DNA of 64,000 bases. It comes from Flavonifractor sp. An100. Its GTDB lineage: Bacteria; Bacillota; Clostridia; Oscillospirales; Oscillospiraceae. Position numbers and translations under genes: made by a program. Under the pieces are notes generated by a model. It ran no database searches. It was not told where the DNA came from and worked only from the letters and a program-made list of their open reading frames with translations. The stretch is taken from contig NZ_NFMA01000015.1 of NCBI RefSeq assembly GCF_002161175.1, positions 20,167 through 84,166 on the forward strand. The letters run 5' to 3'. This document shows positions 16,034 to 24,190 of this stretch, in pieces. Each line of letters opens with the position of its first letter. Position 1 is the stretch's first letter.

Positions 16034-16147
16034 AACACGGGTGAACGGCCTTGAGGTCGGGCAGTCCGCGGACAAGGGAAAAAAGCCGCTGAACCAATCC
16101 GGTGGAGGGAACTCCACGCCGGAAGACAACACAAGGAGGACGACGCT
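16034..16147 (+). promoter_or_regulatory. Structured 5' leader of the yerC-iorAB operon (class unknown)
   Basis: The 114-nt leader has a GTCCGCGGAC palindrome near 16064 and a hairpin at 16099-16122 (CCG-GTGGAG, loop GGAA, CTCCAC-CGG with one bulge) shortly before the ribosome site AAGGAGG. It is GC-rich with conserved-looking loops. I could not match it to a riboswitch class, and there is no U-run terminator. A translational regulator or ligand-binding leader is possible. Confidence 0.3.
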
Positions 16148-16462
16148 ATGGCAAAGACGGAGCGGCGGGAACGCAGTCTGGCCCTGTATGAGACCATTTT
16201 AAAACTAAAGGACCTGGACGAATGCTGCCGCTTTTTCGACGACCTGTGCACCCCCACGGAGCTGCGGTCCATGGAGCAGCGCTTTGACGTGGCGGTCTAT
16301 CTCCAGCAGGGGCTGGTGTACCTGGATATTCTGGAAAAGACGGGGGCCAGCAGCGCCACCATCAGCCGGGTCCGGCGGTCTATGCTGGACAACGGAGCGG
16401 GAGGCGTGATGCAGGATGTGATCCTGCGGGAGGGGTTGGGTACCCCTCCGGACAAGACCTGA
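16148..16462 (+). CDS. YerC/TrpR-like transcriptional regulator
   Basis: 104 aa. The sequence LKDLDECCRFFDDLCTPTELRSMEQRFDVAVYLQQG..TGASSATISRVRR matches the TrpR-superfamily YerC group, with a helix-turn-helix in the last segment. It is probably a cytoplasmic dimer that binds an amino acid or related ligand, but the ligand of YerC proteins is not established. It precedes iorA by 60 bases and starts the operon, so it may regulate aromatic amino acid breakdown here (inference). Confidence 0.85.
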   Translation: MAKTERRERSLALYETILKLKDLDECCRFFDDLCTPTELRSMEQRFDVAVYLQQGLVYLDILEKTGASSATISRVRRSMLDNGAGGVMQDVILREGLGTPPDKT

Positions 16463-16522
16463 AAACCACACGAGCCGACAAGGGTCGGGAACTTATTTTA
16501 GAAAGCAGGGAGTAAGAAAACG

Positions 16523-18268
16523 ATGAAGCAACTGATGTTGGGCAACGCTGCCGTTGCCCGGGGGCTGTATGAAGCTGGGTGCTGTGTGATCTCCAGCTAT
16601 CCCGGTACCCCCAGCACCGAGATCACCGAGGAGGGGGCCAAGTACGACGAGATCTACTGTGAGTGGGCTCCCAACGAGAAGGTGGCGATGGAGACCGCTT
16701 TCGGCGCGTGCCTGGCCGGCAAGCGCTCCTTCTGTGGGATGAAGCACGTGGGTCTGAACGTGGCCGCCGATCCCCTGTTCACCATGTCTTATACCGGGGT
16801 AAACGCCGGCCTGGTCATTGGGGTGGCCGACGACGCTGGCATGCACTCCTCCCAGAACGAGCAGGACTCCCGCCACTACGCCCAGGCCGCCAAGGTGCCC
16901 ATGCTGGAGCCCTCCGACTCCGCAGAAGCCCGGGCCTTTGCCAAGCTGGCCTATGAGCTGTCCGAGCAGTTCGATACCCCCGTGCTGCTGAAGATGTGCA
17001 CCCGGGTGGCCCACTCCCAATCCCTGGTGGAGTGCGGCGAGCGGGTGGAGCCCGAGATGAAGCCCTATGAGAAGAACATCGCCAAGTACGTCATGATGCC
17101 CGGCAACGCCAAAAAGCGCCACCCAGTGGTGGAGGAGCGGACGAAAAAACTCCAGGCCTGGGCGGAGACGGCGGAAATTAACCGCGTGGAGCCCGGTGAG
17201 GACCACAAGATCGGCATCATCACCTCCTCCACCTCCTACCAGTATGTGAAGGAGGTCTGTGGAGACCGCTTCCCCGTGTTGAAGCTGGGTATGGCCTGGC
17301 CCATGCCCGAGCAGAAGATCCGGGACTTTGCCGCCTCGGTCAACGTACTTACCGTCGTGGAGGAGCTGGACGGCTTCATTGAGGACTACTGCCGCTCCCT
17401 GGGCCTGGCCCTGGTGGGCAAGGACGTCTTCCCCTGTATCGACGAGTTTTCCCAGAACCTGGTGGCCGAGAAGCTGGGCCTGCCCGTCCACACCGGCAAG
17501 GCTCTCGCCGACGCCATTCCTCCCCGTCCCCCTGTCATGTGTGCTGGCTGCCCCCACCGGGGACTGTTCTACACCCTGAACAAGAATAAGTGCACCGTTC
17601 TGGGTGACATCGGCTGCTATACCCTGGGCGCTGTGGCCCCCCTGTCCGCCATGGACATGACCCTGTGCATGGGCGGCTCTATCTCCGCTATCCACGGCTT
17701 CAACAAGGCACGCGGGGAGGAGAGCGAGGGCAAGACGGTGGCCGTCATCGGCGACTCCACTTTTATGCACTCGGGCATGACGGGCCTGGCCAACATCGCC
17801 TACAACCAGTCCAATTCCACCGTCATCATCCTGGACAACTCCATCACCGGCATGACCGGCCACCAGCAGAACCCCACCACCGGTTACAACATCAAGGGCG
17901 ACCCCGCGGGTAAGATCGACCTGGAGTCCCTGTGCCGGGCCATGGGCTTCAACCGGGTGAGAGTGGTGGACCCCTATGACCTGAAGGCCTGCGACCAGGC
18001 GGTGAAGGAGGAGCTGGCGGCCAAGGAGCCCTCGGTGATCATCTCCCGCCGCCCCTGCGCGCTGCTGAAGTACGTCAAGCACAAGGCCCCTCTGAAGGTG
18101 AACACCGACAAGTGCATCGGCTGCAAGAGCTGCATGAAGATTGGCTGCCCGGCCATCTCCATCAAGGAGGGCAAGGCCCACGTGGACAACACCCTGTGTG
18201 TGGGCTGTGGCGTGTGTGAGCAGCTGTGCCCGGTCAGCGCCTTTGAGAGTACCGGCAAGGAGGGGTAA
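16523..18268 (+). CDS. iorA: Indolepyruvate ferredoxin oxidoreductase, alpha subunit
   Basis: 581 aa. With IorB it oxidatively decarboxylates arylpyruvates (from Trp, Phe, Tyr transamination) to aryl-acetyl-CoA and reduces ferredoxin. The N-terminal half is the pyrimidine-binding transketolase-like domain (SSYPGTPSTEI); the thiamine diphosphate site is visible as GDIGCYTLG and GDSTFMHSG..NQSNST near residues 355-435. Two 4Fe-4S motifs lie at the C-terminus, CIGCKSCMKIGCP and CVGCGVCEQLCP (residues about 533-575). Length is normal for the family. The iorB start follows by 4 bases. Confidence 0.93.
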   Translation: MKQLMLGNAAVARGLYEAGCCVISSYPGTPSTEITEEGAKYDEIYCEWAPNEKVAMETAFGACLAGKRSFCGMKHVGLNVAADPLFTMSYTGVNAGLVIGVADDAGMHSSQNEQDSRHYAQAAKVPMLEPSDSAEARAFAKLAYELSEQFDTPVLLKMCTRVAHSQSLVECGERVEPEMKPYEKNIAKYVMMPGNAKKRHPVVEERTKKLQAWAETAEINRVEPGEDHKIGIITSSTSYQYVKEVCGDRFPVLKLGMAWPMPEQKIRDFAASVNVLTVVEELDGFIEDYCRSLGLALVGKDVFPCIDEFSQNLVAEKLGLPVHTGKALADAIPPRPPVMCAGCPHRGLFYTLNKNKCTVLGDIGCYTLGAVAPLSAMDMTLCMGGSISAIHGFNKARGEESEGKTVAVIGDSTFMHSGMTGLANIAYNQSNSTVIILDNSITGMTGHQQNPTTGYNIKGDPAGKIDLESLCRAMGFNRVRVVDPYDLKACDQAVKEELAAKEPSVIISRRPCALLKYVKHKAPLKVNTDKCIGCKSCMKIGCPAISIKEGKAHVDNTLCVGCGVCEQLCPVSAFESTGKEG

Positions 18269-18272
18269 GACA

Positions 18273-18845
18273 ATGGAAACAAAGAATATTATGATTGTGG
18301 GCGTGGGTGGCCAGGGCTCCCTGCTGGCCAGTAAGCTGCTGGGCCACCTGCTCATGGAGCAGGGCTACGACGTGAAGGTGTCTGAGGTCCACGGCATGTC
18401 CCAGCGGGGGGGCAGCGTGGTGACCTATGTGCGCTACGGCGACAAGGTCCACTCCCCCGTCATCGACAAGGGGGAGGCCGACTTCATCGTCTCCTTCGAG
18501 CTGCTGGAGGCCGCCCGGTGGCTGGAGTACCTAAAGCCTGAGGGACAGATCGTCACCTCCACCCAGCAAATTGACCCCATGCCCGTCATTACCGGAGCGG
18601 CCCAGTACCCTGAGGACCTGGTGGCCAAGATGAAGGCCGCCGGGGCCAAGGTGGACGCCCTGGATTGCCTGGCTCTGGCCGAGGAGGCCGGCAGCAGCAA
18701 GGCGGTGAACATTGTCCTCATGGGCCGGCTGTCCCACTACTTCGACCTGCCCGAGGAGGCCTGGCAGGCCTCCCTGGAGGCCATGGTGCCCCCCAAGTTC
18801 CTGGAACTCAACAAAAAGGCCTTCCAGCTGGGCAAAAACGCCTGA
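18273..18845 (+). CDS. iorB: Indolepyruvate ferredoxin oxidoreductase, beta subunit
   Basis: About 190 aa, ATG 18273, 4 bases after the iorA stop; the frame is open further upstream only as overlap. It is the gamma-type 2-oxoacid ferredoxin oxidoreductase domain (IMIVGVGGQGSLLASKLLG, then EVHGMSQRGGSVVTYVRYG), which completes the active enzyme with IorA. No iron-sulfur cysteines are present, as usual. Coexpression with iorA is certain from spacing. Confidence 0.92.
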   Translation: METKNIMIVGVGGQGSLLASKLLGHLLMEQGYDVKVSEVHGMSQRGGSVVTYVRYGDKVHSPVIDKGEADFIVSFELLEAARWLEYLKPEGQIVTSTQQIDPMPVITGAAQYPEDLVAKMKAAGAKVDALDCLALAEEAGSSKAVNIVLMGRLSHYFDLPEEAWQASLEAMVPPKFLELNKKAFQLGKNA

Positions 18846-18848
18846 GTT

Positions 18849-19217
18849 ATGGGAAATCTGGTCCTGGTGGGATTGGGAGGGGGGCTGGGCGCCATGTGCC
18901 GCTACGGCGTCAGCCTCATCCCGGTGAAGGGGGACTTTCCCCTGCTCACCCTGTGCACCAATCTGCTGGGGGCGCTGCTCATCGGTGTGATTGTCGGCTT
19001 GGCCGGCGGCGGGCGGCTGTCCTCCGGCGGCACCCTCTTTTGGAAAACGGGGGTGTGCGGCGGCTTTACCACCTTTTCCACCTTCTCCCTGGAGAGCGTG
19101 ACCCTGCTGCGCCAGGGCCGCTGGCTCGCCGGCGGAGGGTATATGGCCCTGAGCGTGGGGCTGTGTCTGGTTGGGGTGATCCTTGGAGAGCGGCTGGGCC
19201 GCTCCCTTGCCCCGTGA
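18849..19217 (+). CDS. crcB: Fluoride ion channel/exporter CrcB (Fluc)
   Basis: 122 aa with four hydrophobic helices. The family signature GGFTTFSTFSLE and the GALCRYG-type N-terminus (here GAMCRYGV) are present, as is a conserved polar residue in helix 2 (TNLLGALLIG). Fluc proteins are dual-topology dimers that let fluoride leave the cell. A single gene is enough for a homodimer. It sits only 3 bases after iorB in an amino acid degradation operon, with no fluoride riboswitch seen. Confidence 0.85.
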   Translation: MGNLVLVGLGGGLGAMCRYGVSLIPVKGDFPLLTLCTNLLGALLIGVIVGLAGGGRLSSGGTLFWKTGVCGGFTTFSTFSLESVTLLRQGRWLAGGGYMALSVGLCLVGVILGERLGRSLAP

Positions 19218-19254
19218 GGGGATTAGATTGCGGAGATAGAAAGGAATGATACCC

Positions 19255-20556
19255 ATGGAACGATACTATCAGCCCGAGATCGAGTGTGCGTCTCGGGAAC
19301 AGATCAAGGCCTGGCAGGATGAGCGCCTGGTCAAGCAGGTGCGCCATGTGTGGGACAACGTGCCCTACTACCGCAAAAAGATGGAGGAGAAGGGCCTGAC
19401 CCCCGATGACATCAAGTCCTCCGACGACCTCTACAAGCTGCCCTTCGTCACCAAGGCCGACCTGCGGGAGGCCTATCCCTACGGCCTGGTGGCCAAGCCG
19501 CTGAAGGACTGTGTGCGCATCCAGTCCACCTCTGGCACCACCGGCAAGCGGGTGGTAGCCTTCTACACCCAGCACGACATCGACCTGTGGGAGGACTGCT
19601 GCGCCCGGGCCATCGTGGCCGCCGGCGGCACCAACGAGGATGTGTGTCAGGTGTCCTACGGCTACGGCCTGTTCACCGGCGGCCCCGGCCTCAACGGAGG
19701 CAGCCACAAGGTGGGCTGCCTCACCATCCCCACCTCCTCGGGCAACACCGAGCGGCAGATCATGTTCATCCGGGACCTGAGCGCCACCATCCTCTGCTGC
19801 ACCCCCTCCTATGCCGCCTATCTGGGCGAGACCATGAAGGAGATGAGCCTGACCCCCGATCAGATCCCCCTGAAGGCGGGCATCTTCGGGGCGGAGGCCT
19901 GGAGCGAGGAGATGCGCCAGGACATCCAGAACACCCTGGGCATCAAGGCCTATGATATCTACGGCCTCACCGAGCTGTCCGGCCCCGGCGTCTCCTTTGA
20001 GTGCTCCGCCCAGAGCGGTATGCACATCAATGAGGACCACTTTATTGCTGAGATCATTGACCCGGACACCGGGGAAGTCCTGCCCGAGGGCAGCAAGGGT
20101 GAGCTGGTGTTTACCTCCATCACCAAGGAGGCCTTCCCCCTGCTGCGCTACCGCACCCGGGATATCTGCATGCTCACCCGGGAGAAGTGTTCCTGCGGGC
20201 GCACCCATGTGAAGATGTGTAAGCCCATGGGCCGCTCCGACGACATGCTCATCATCCGGGGCGTAAACGTGTTCCCGTCCCAGATCGAGACGGTGCTCCT
20301 CAACCACGGCTACCCCGCCAACTACCAGATCATCGTGGACCGGGTCCGTTCCACTGACACCCTGGACGTCCAGGTGGAGATGACCCCCGAGATGTTCACC
20401 GACAACCTGGGCGAGATCGACCGTCGGCAGAAGGATCTGGTGGACGGCCTGCGCTCCATGCTGGGTCTGGCCGCCAAGGTCACCCTGGTGGCTCCCAAGT
20501 CCATTGTTCGCAGCGAGGGCAAGGCCGTCCGGGTCATCGACAAGCGCAAGATTTAA
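19255..20556 (+). CDS. paaK: Phenylacetate-CoA ligase (arylacetate-CoA ligase)
   Basis: About 433 aa; ATG 19255 is preferred over ATG 19246 because GAAAGGA is too close to the latter. The protein has the PaaK signature STSGTTGKRVVAFYT and the C-terminal domain with VRSEGKAVRV. In reverse, the enzyme can turn arylacetyl-CoA from IorAB into arylacetate with ATP formation, a fermentative energy step; forward it activates arylacetates. A cysteine pair in the segment CMLTREKCSCGRTH is typical of the family. It is followed by an ACT protein 16 bases later. Confidence 0.88.
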   Translation: MERYYQPEIECASREQIKAWQDERLVKQVRHVWDNVPYYRKKMEEKGLTPDDIKSSDDLYKLPFVTKADLREAYPYGLVAKPLKDCVRIQSTSGTTGKRVVAFYTQHDIDLWEDCCARAIVAAGGTNEDVCQVSYGYGLFTGGPGLNGGSHKVGCLTIPTSSGNTERQIMFIRDLSATILCCTPSYAAYLGETMKEMSLTPDQIPLKAGIFGAEAWSEEMRQDIQNTLGIKAYDIYGLTELSGPGVSFECSAQSGMHINEDHFIAEIIDPDTGEVLPEGSKGELVFTSITKEAFPLLRYRTRDICMLTREKCSCGRTHVKMCKPMGRSDDMLIIRGVNVFPSQIETVLLNHGYPANYQIIVDRVRSTDTLDVQVEMTPEMFTDNLGEIDRRQKDLVDGLRSMLGLAAKVTLVAPKSIVRSEGKAVRVIDKRKI

Positions 20557-20572
20557 GAAGGAGGGACGCAGC

Positions 20573-21007
20573 ATGAGCATCAAGCAGATTTCCGTCTTTG
20601 TGGAGAATAAGCCCGGGGCCCTGTACGCCATGACCGGGGTGCTGGCCCAGCACAAGGTGGACATGCGAGCCCTGTCCCTGGCGGAGACCAAGGACTTTGG
20701 CATCGTGCGCATCATCGTGGACAACGTCTATGAGGCCACCACCGTGTTGAAGGACGCGGGGTATGTCCATTCCGTCACCCCCGTGCTGGGGGTGCGCATC
20801 CCCGACATGCCCGGGGGCCTGTACCGGGTGCTCCAGGTGCTCACCGACGCCAAGGTGAACGTGGAGTATATGTACGCCTTTATGGGGGGCAAGGACGTCA
20901 ACCACGCCTACATGATCTTCCGGGTGGCGGACAACGCCGCCGCCACCGCCGCCCTGGCCAGCCGGGGCATTGAGGTCATCGACCAGGAGCAGGTGGTCAA
21001 CCTGTAA
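20573..21007 (+). CDS. Tandem ACT-domain protein
   Basis: About 144 aa, ATG 20573 after GAAGGAGGG. Two ACT domains are visible: residues 3-68 (ISVFVENKPGALYAMTGVLAQHKVDMRALSL) and 72-142 (VRIPDMPGGLYRVLQVLTDAKVNVEYMYAF). ACT pairs bind amino acids, often aromatic or branched ones. Stand-alone copies next to a phenylacetate-CoA ligase and iorAB are common and likely sense the amino acid being degraded; the target is not known. It is the last gene before the terminator. Confidence 0.85.
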   Translation: MSIKQISVFVENKPGALYAMTGVLAQHKVDMRALSLAETKDFGIVRIIVDNVYEATTVLKDAGYVHSVTPVLGVRIPDMPGGLYRVLQVLTDAKVNVEYMYAFMGGKDVNHAYMIFRVADNAAATAALASRGIEVIDQEQVVNL

Positions 21008-21024
21008 AGGGAAAAAGAGAGAGA

Positions 21025-21054
21025 GGGGAGCGCCGCCGGGCGCTCCCCTTTTTT
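21025..21054 (+). terminator. Terminator of the iorAB-paaK operon
   Basis: 10-bp stem (21025-21034 with 21039-21048), loop GCCG, then six thymines. The fhs gene converges on it from the other side. Confidence 0.9.
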
Positions 21055-21067
21055 ATGAATCTGGAAA

Positions 21068-22732
21068 TCAGAACAGGCCGGAGATGACCCCGTTCTCGTC
21101 CACGTCGATGTTCTCGGCGGCAGGCACCTTGGGCAGACCGGGCATGGTCATGATCTCCCCAGTCTGAACCACCACAAAGCCCGCTCCGGCGGACACCTTC
21201 ACCTTGGAGATGTGGATGGTGAAGCCGGAAGGTCGGCCCAACTGGGTGGGGTCGTCGGTGAGGGAATACTGGGTCTTGGCCATGCACACGGGCAGGGAGC
21301 CAAAGCCCAGGCTCTCCAAACGGGCCAGCTCCTTGGCGGCGGCGGGGGTGTAGGAAACGTCCGTTCCTCCGTAGACCTTCTCCACCACGGCCTGGATCTT
21401 CTCCTTGAGGGAGGCCTCCAGGGGGTAGGCAAAGGTGAAGGAGTTGGGCTGCTGGGTCAGGCGCAGCACCTCGTTGGCCAGGTCGATGCCGCCCTCGCCG
21501 CCCTTGCCCCACACCTCGGACAGGGCCACGTGGACGCCCAGCTCCCGGCACTTGGAGCGAATGAGCTCCAGCTCGGCGTCGGTGTCGTTGACAAAGCGGT
21601 TGATGGCCACCACGCAGGGCAGGCCGAAGACCTGGGTGATGTTCTCCACGTGCTTGAGGAGGTTGGGCAGGCCCTTTTCCAGAGCGGCCACGTTCTCCTT
21701 GCCCAGGTCGGCCTTGGCCACGCCGCCGTTATACTTCAGGGCCTTCACTGTGGCCACGACCACCACCGCGTCGGGGTGGAGGCCGGCGCAGCGGCACTTG
21801 ATGTCCAAAAACTTCTCAGCACCCAGGTCCGCGCCGAAGCCCGCCTCGGTGACCACATAGTCGGCCAGCTTCAGGGCGGTGTCGGTGGCGGAGACGGAGT
21901 TGCAGCCGTGGGCGATGTTGGCGAAGGGGCCGCCGTGGACCAGAGCGGGGGTGTTCTCCAGGGTCTGGACCAGGTTGGGCTTGATGGCATCCTTCAGCAG
22001 GGCGGCCATGGCACCCTGGGCCTTCAGGTCGGCGGCGGTGACGGGCTTGTCGTCGTAGGTGTAGCCCACGATGATCCGGGCCAGCCGCTCCTTCAGGTCC
22101 TTCAGGCCGGTGGCCAGACACAAAACGGCCATGATCTCGCTGGCCACGGTGATGTCAAAGCCGTCCTCCCGGGGGACGCCCTGCATCCGGCCGCCCAGGC
22201 CGTCCACGATGTTGCGCAGCTGCCGGTCGTTCATGTCCACGCAGCGCCGCCAGGTGATTTTCTTCACGTCGATGCCCAAGGCGTTCCCCTGCTGAATGTG
22301 GTTGTCCAGCATGGCGGCCAGCAGATTGTTGGCCGCACCGATGGCGTGGAAGTCCCCGGTGAAGTGGAGGTTAATGTCCTCCATGGGCACCACCTGGGCC
22401 AGGCCGCCTCCGGCCGCGCCGCCCTTCACGCCGAATACCGGGCCCAGAGAGGGCTCCCGCAGGCAGAGCAGCACATTTTTGTCCAGCCGGCGCAGGGCGT
22501 CGGCCAGCCCCACGGAGGTGGTGGTTTTCCCCTCTCCGGCGGGGGTGGGGTTGATGGCGGTGACCAGGATCAGCTTGCCCTTCCGGGGCTTGTTCCGCAG
22601 CGGGGTGATGTCGATTTTTGCCTTGTAGCGGCCGTAATATTCCAGCAGCTCCTCAGAGATCCCAGCCTGGGCGGCCACCTGGCCGATGGGAAGCATCTTG
22701 GCGCTCTGGGCGATTTCGATGTCAGATTTCAT
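21068..22732 (-). CDS. fhs: Formate-tetrahydrofolate ligase
   Basis: 554 aa, full length. The enzyme makes 10-formyl-THF from formate, THF and ATP, feeding purine synthesis and the methyl branch of one-carbon metabolism. The nucleotide loop [18 protein letters not shown] is near residues 61-78, and the conserved [18 protein letters not shown] and [20 protein letters not shown] segments follow. The gene stands alone behind a ZTP riboswitch and terminator, so it is expected to be switched on when 10-formyl-THF is short and ZTP accumulates. Confidence 0.96.
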   Translation of the reverse strand: MKSDIEIAQSAKMLPIGQVAAQAGISEELLEYYGRYKAKIDITPLRNKPRKGKLILVTAINPTPAGEGKTTTSVGLADALRRLDKNVLLCLREPSLGPVFGVKGGAAGGGLAQVVPMEDINLHFTGDFHAIGAANNLLAAMLDNHIQQGNALGIDVKKITWRRCVDMNDRQLRNIVDGLGGRMQGVPREDGFDITVASEIMAVLCLATGLKDLKERLARIIVGYTYDDKPVTAADLKAQGAMAALLKDAIKPNLVQTLENTPALVHGGPFANIAHGCNSVSATDTALKLADYVVTEAGFGADLGAEKFLDIKCRCAGLHPDAVVVVATVKALKYNGGVAKADLGKENVAALEKGLPNLLKHVENITQVFGLPCVVAINRFVNDTDAELELIRSKCRELGVHVALSEVWGKGGEGGIDLANEVLRLTQQPNSFTFAYPLEASLKEKIQAVVEKVYGGTDVSYTPAAAKELARLESLGFGSLPVCMAKTQYSLTDDPTQLGRPSGFTIHISKVKVSAGAGFVVVQTGEIMTMPGLPKVPAAENIDVDENGVISGLF

Positions 22733-22766
22733 AACAAATACCCCTTTCTTCCTGCGCCCTAAGGAT

Positions 22767-22802
22767 AAAAAAAGGGCGCACCAGTTTCAGCTTAGTGCGC
22801 CC
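22767..22802 (-). terminator. Riboswitch-controlled terminator before fhs
   Basis: On the minus strand an 8-bp stem (22795-22802 with 22774-22781) is followed by seven thymines. The 5' arm overlaps the last conserved bases of the ZTP aptamer, so ligand binding and termination are mutually exclusive. Confidence 0.85.
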
Positions 22803-22881
22803 AGACGGTCGGCAAAAAGGACGCATAACGTCCCGCCATACTCCATGTGGTCGCTCCACTTCCGTCAGTTGTATGGCTGAA
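22797..22881 (-). promoter_or_regulatory. ZTP (pfl) riboswitch
   Basis: On the minus strand the conserved pfl aptamer parts are all present: ACTGACGGAAGTGG, CCACATGGAGTATG, a variable hairpin (GGGACG..CGTCC), and the 3' pseudoknot segment GCCGACCGTCTGGGCG. The class senses ZTP/ZMP, which build up when 10-formyl-THF is low. Its position directly before fhs and the overlap with a terminator make this a transcriptional ON switch. Confidence 0.9.
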
Positions 22882-22884
22882 TGT

Positions 22885-22913
22885 AGTGTATCACGGCCCC
22901 AACGCCCCGTCAA
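22885..22913 (-). promoter_or_regulatory. Promoter of the ZTP riboswitch-fhs transcript
   Basis: On the minus strand TTGACG (22908-22913), 17-base spacer, TACACT (22885-22890). Transcription would start just before the aptamer. Confidence 0.65.
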
Positions 22914-22942
22914 GAGGCTGGAGGGGGAGAAAATGTGGGCAG

Positions 22943-23872
22943 CTACAGGGGGTAGTTAAAGGGGCTGTAGCGCTCCTTGGTCAGGTCGATGAAGGTGCGG
23001 GCGGCTGGGGAGAGGAACCCGTTTTTCTTGTAGGTGACGGTGATGGGGCAGGTGAGGGGCGGGTCCCCGATGGTAAAGCAGCGCAGCCGGTCCAGATAGG
23101 GGGTGCGGGCGATGCCGCTGGCCTGGAGGAAGGCAAAGCCCATATTTTCCGCCACCAGGTTGATGGCGGTGGTGTTATTGGTGGTGATGAGGATATTCTG
23201 AGGCTCCAGATTGTGCACCGAGAAGGTGTTGTGGAGCAGCTTGGACAGCCGCCAGTCGGGGGGGAGCATGATGAGCCGCTCATATTCCAGGGCGCGCAGG
23301 TCGGGGAAGGGCTGGGGCTGGTCGTAGGTGCTCTCCAGGTCCTGGAGCAGGGGGTGGTCCCGGTGGCCGATGAGGAAGATCCGTTCCCGCATCAGAGTCT
23401 CATAGGTCAGGGCGGTCAGGTCGTCGGGGATCTGCATAAAGCAGAAGTCGGTGACACTGTCCTCAGCCAACTGGGCCAGATGGGGGACAGGGGCCTCGTG
23501 GAGGACCACCTGCACATCGGGATAGTGTTTGGTAAACTCGGGCAGCACGTCGGGCAGCAGGGTGGAGCCCCGCCAGGGGGAGACTCCAATGTGGAGCACC
23601 GGACGGCGCTTGTCCTTTAAATCCCGCAGGTCGCTGACCAGCTGCTGGTCCAAAAAGTTCTGCCGCTCCAGGTAGGCATGAAACACCTCACCGGCCGGGG
23701 TGAGGCGCAGGGGGGTGTGGGAGCGGTCCAGCAGCATAACGCCCAAATTGGCCTCCAGCTTAGCCAGGTACTGGCTGAGGTAGGGCTGGGAGAGGTAGAG
23801 CCGTTCCGCGGCCTTGGAAATGCTGCGCTCCTTGACGATGGCGAGAAAGTATTCCGGGTTTTTGATGAACAT
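22943..23872 (-). CDS. LysR-family transcriptional regulator
   Basis: About 309 aa. The ATG at 23872 follows GGAGGTG; an in-frame ATG lies 5 codons upstream. Residues 1-60 form the winged HTH (FLAIVKERSISKAAERLYLSQPYLSQYLAKLEANLGVMLLDRS) and residues 90-300 the ligand-binding domain. It lies upstream of the fhs leader in the same direction, but fhs has its own promoter. Its target is unknown; there is no divergent gene immediately next to it. Confidence 0.9.
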   Translation of the reverse strand: MFIKNPEYFLAIVKERSISKAAERLYLSQPYLSQYLAKLEANLGVMLLDRSHTPLRLTPAGEVFHAYLERQNFLDQQLVSDLRDLKDKRRPVLHIGVSPWRGSTLLPDVLPEFTKHYPDVQVVLHEAPVPHLAQLAEDSVTDFCFMQIPDDLTALTYETLMRERIFLIGHRDHPLLQDLESTYDQPQPFPDLRALEYERLIMLPPDWRLSKLLHNTFSVHNLEPQNILITTNNTTAINLVAENMGFAFLQASGIARTPYLDRLRCFTIGDPPLTCPITVTYKKNGFLSPAARTFIDLTKERYSPFNYPL

Positions 23873-23960
23873 GGCGCCACCTCCCATGGGTAAAAAGTTA
23901 TTGCTTGTATTGTAACATACCTATTTGTGCTGGGGAAGAAAAACTTTTCTCTCGGCAAAA

Positions 23961-23998
23961 TAAAAACCCCGGCCGCGTGTATGCTCACGGCCGGGGTT
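23961..23998 (-). terminator. Terminator between the sseB-like gene and lysR
   Basis: On the minus strand a stem of at least 10 bp plus an inner GTG/CAC (about 23965-23998) is followed by TTTTTATTTT. A second hairpin, CCGCTGGG with CCCAGCGG (24001-24024), lies immediately before it. Confidence 0.8.
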
Positions 23999-24105
23999 CT
24001 CCGCTGGGGATGCCTGCCCAGCGGATTTCTGGTGGTCAGAGTGGAATTTCATTGTGAGGGGGAAGAAAGCAGGGAGGTGTGAGGAGGAGTTACCCATCTC
24101 TAACC
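23999..24105 (-). other. Short terminated transcript or attenuator leader before lysR
   Basis: Between a minus-strand TTGACA box (24135-24140) and the terminator lies about 150 nt without a convincing gene. It contains an 8-bp hairpin just before the terminator stem. It may be a small RNA, an attenuated leader of lysR, or the 3' untranslated end of the SseB-like gene. The 66-codon open frame across it has no good ribosome site. Confidence 0.35.
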
Positions 24106-24111
24106 AACCAT

Positions 24112-24140
24112 AGATTAGCACGAGCTAACTCCTTTGTCAA
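24112..24140 (-). promoter_or_regulatory. Possible promoter for the lysR leader
   Basis: Minus strand TTGACA (24135-24140), 17-base spacer, TAATCT (24112-24117). The -35 is perfect and the -10 weak. Confidence 0.4.
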
Positions 24141-24190
24141 CACCAAAATCGAGAAAAACGAAAAATTTTTCCGCAAGGGAGGGGGAGCCG

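Noticed and set aside
16493..18355. 620-codon minus-strand frame opposite iorA
   Set aside because: Shadow of iorA; rich in His, Gly, Val with no domain.
19066..20724. 552-codon minus-strand frame opposite the paaK-type ligase
   Set aside because: Shadow frame; the plus strand encodes a recognisable ligase.
21212..22762. 516-codon plus-strand frame opposite fhs
   Set aside because: Antisense to a full-length formate-THF ligase; low-complexity translation.
23921..24121. 66-codon minus-strand frame before lysR
   Set aside because: It reads through a strong terminator hairpin and lacks a ribosome site.
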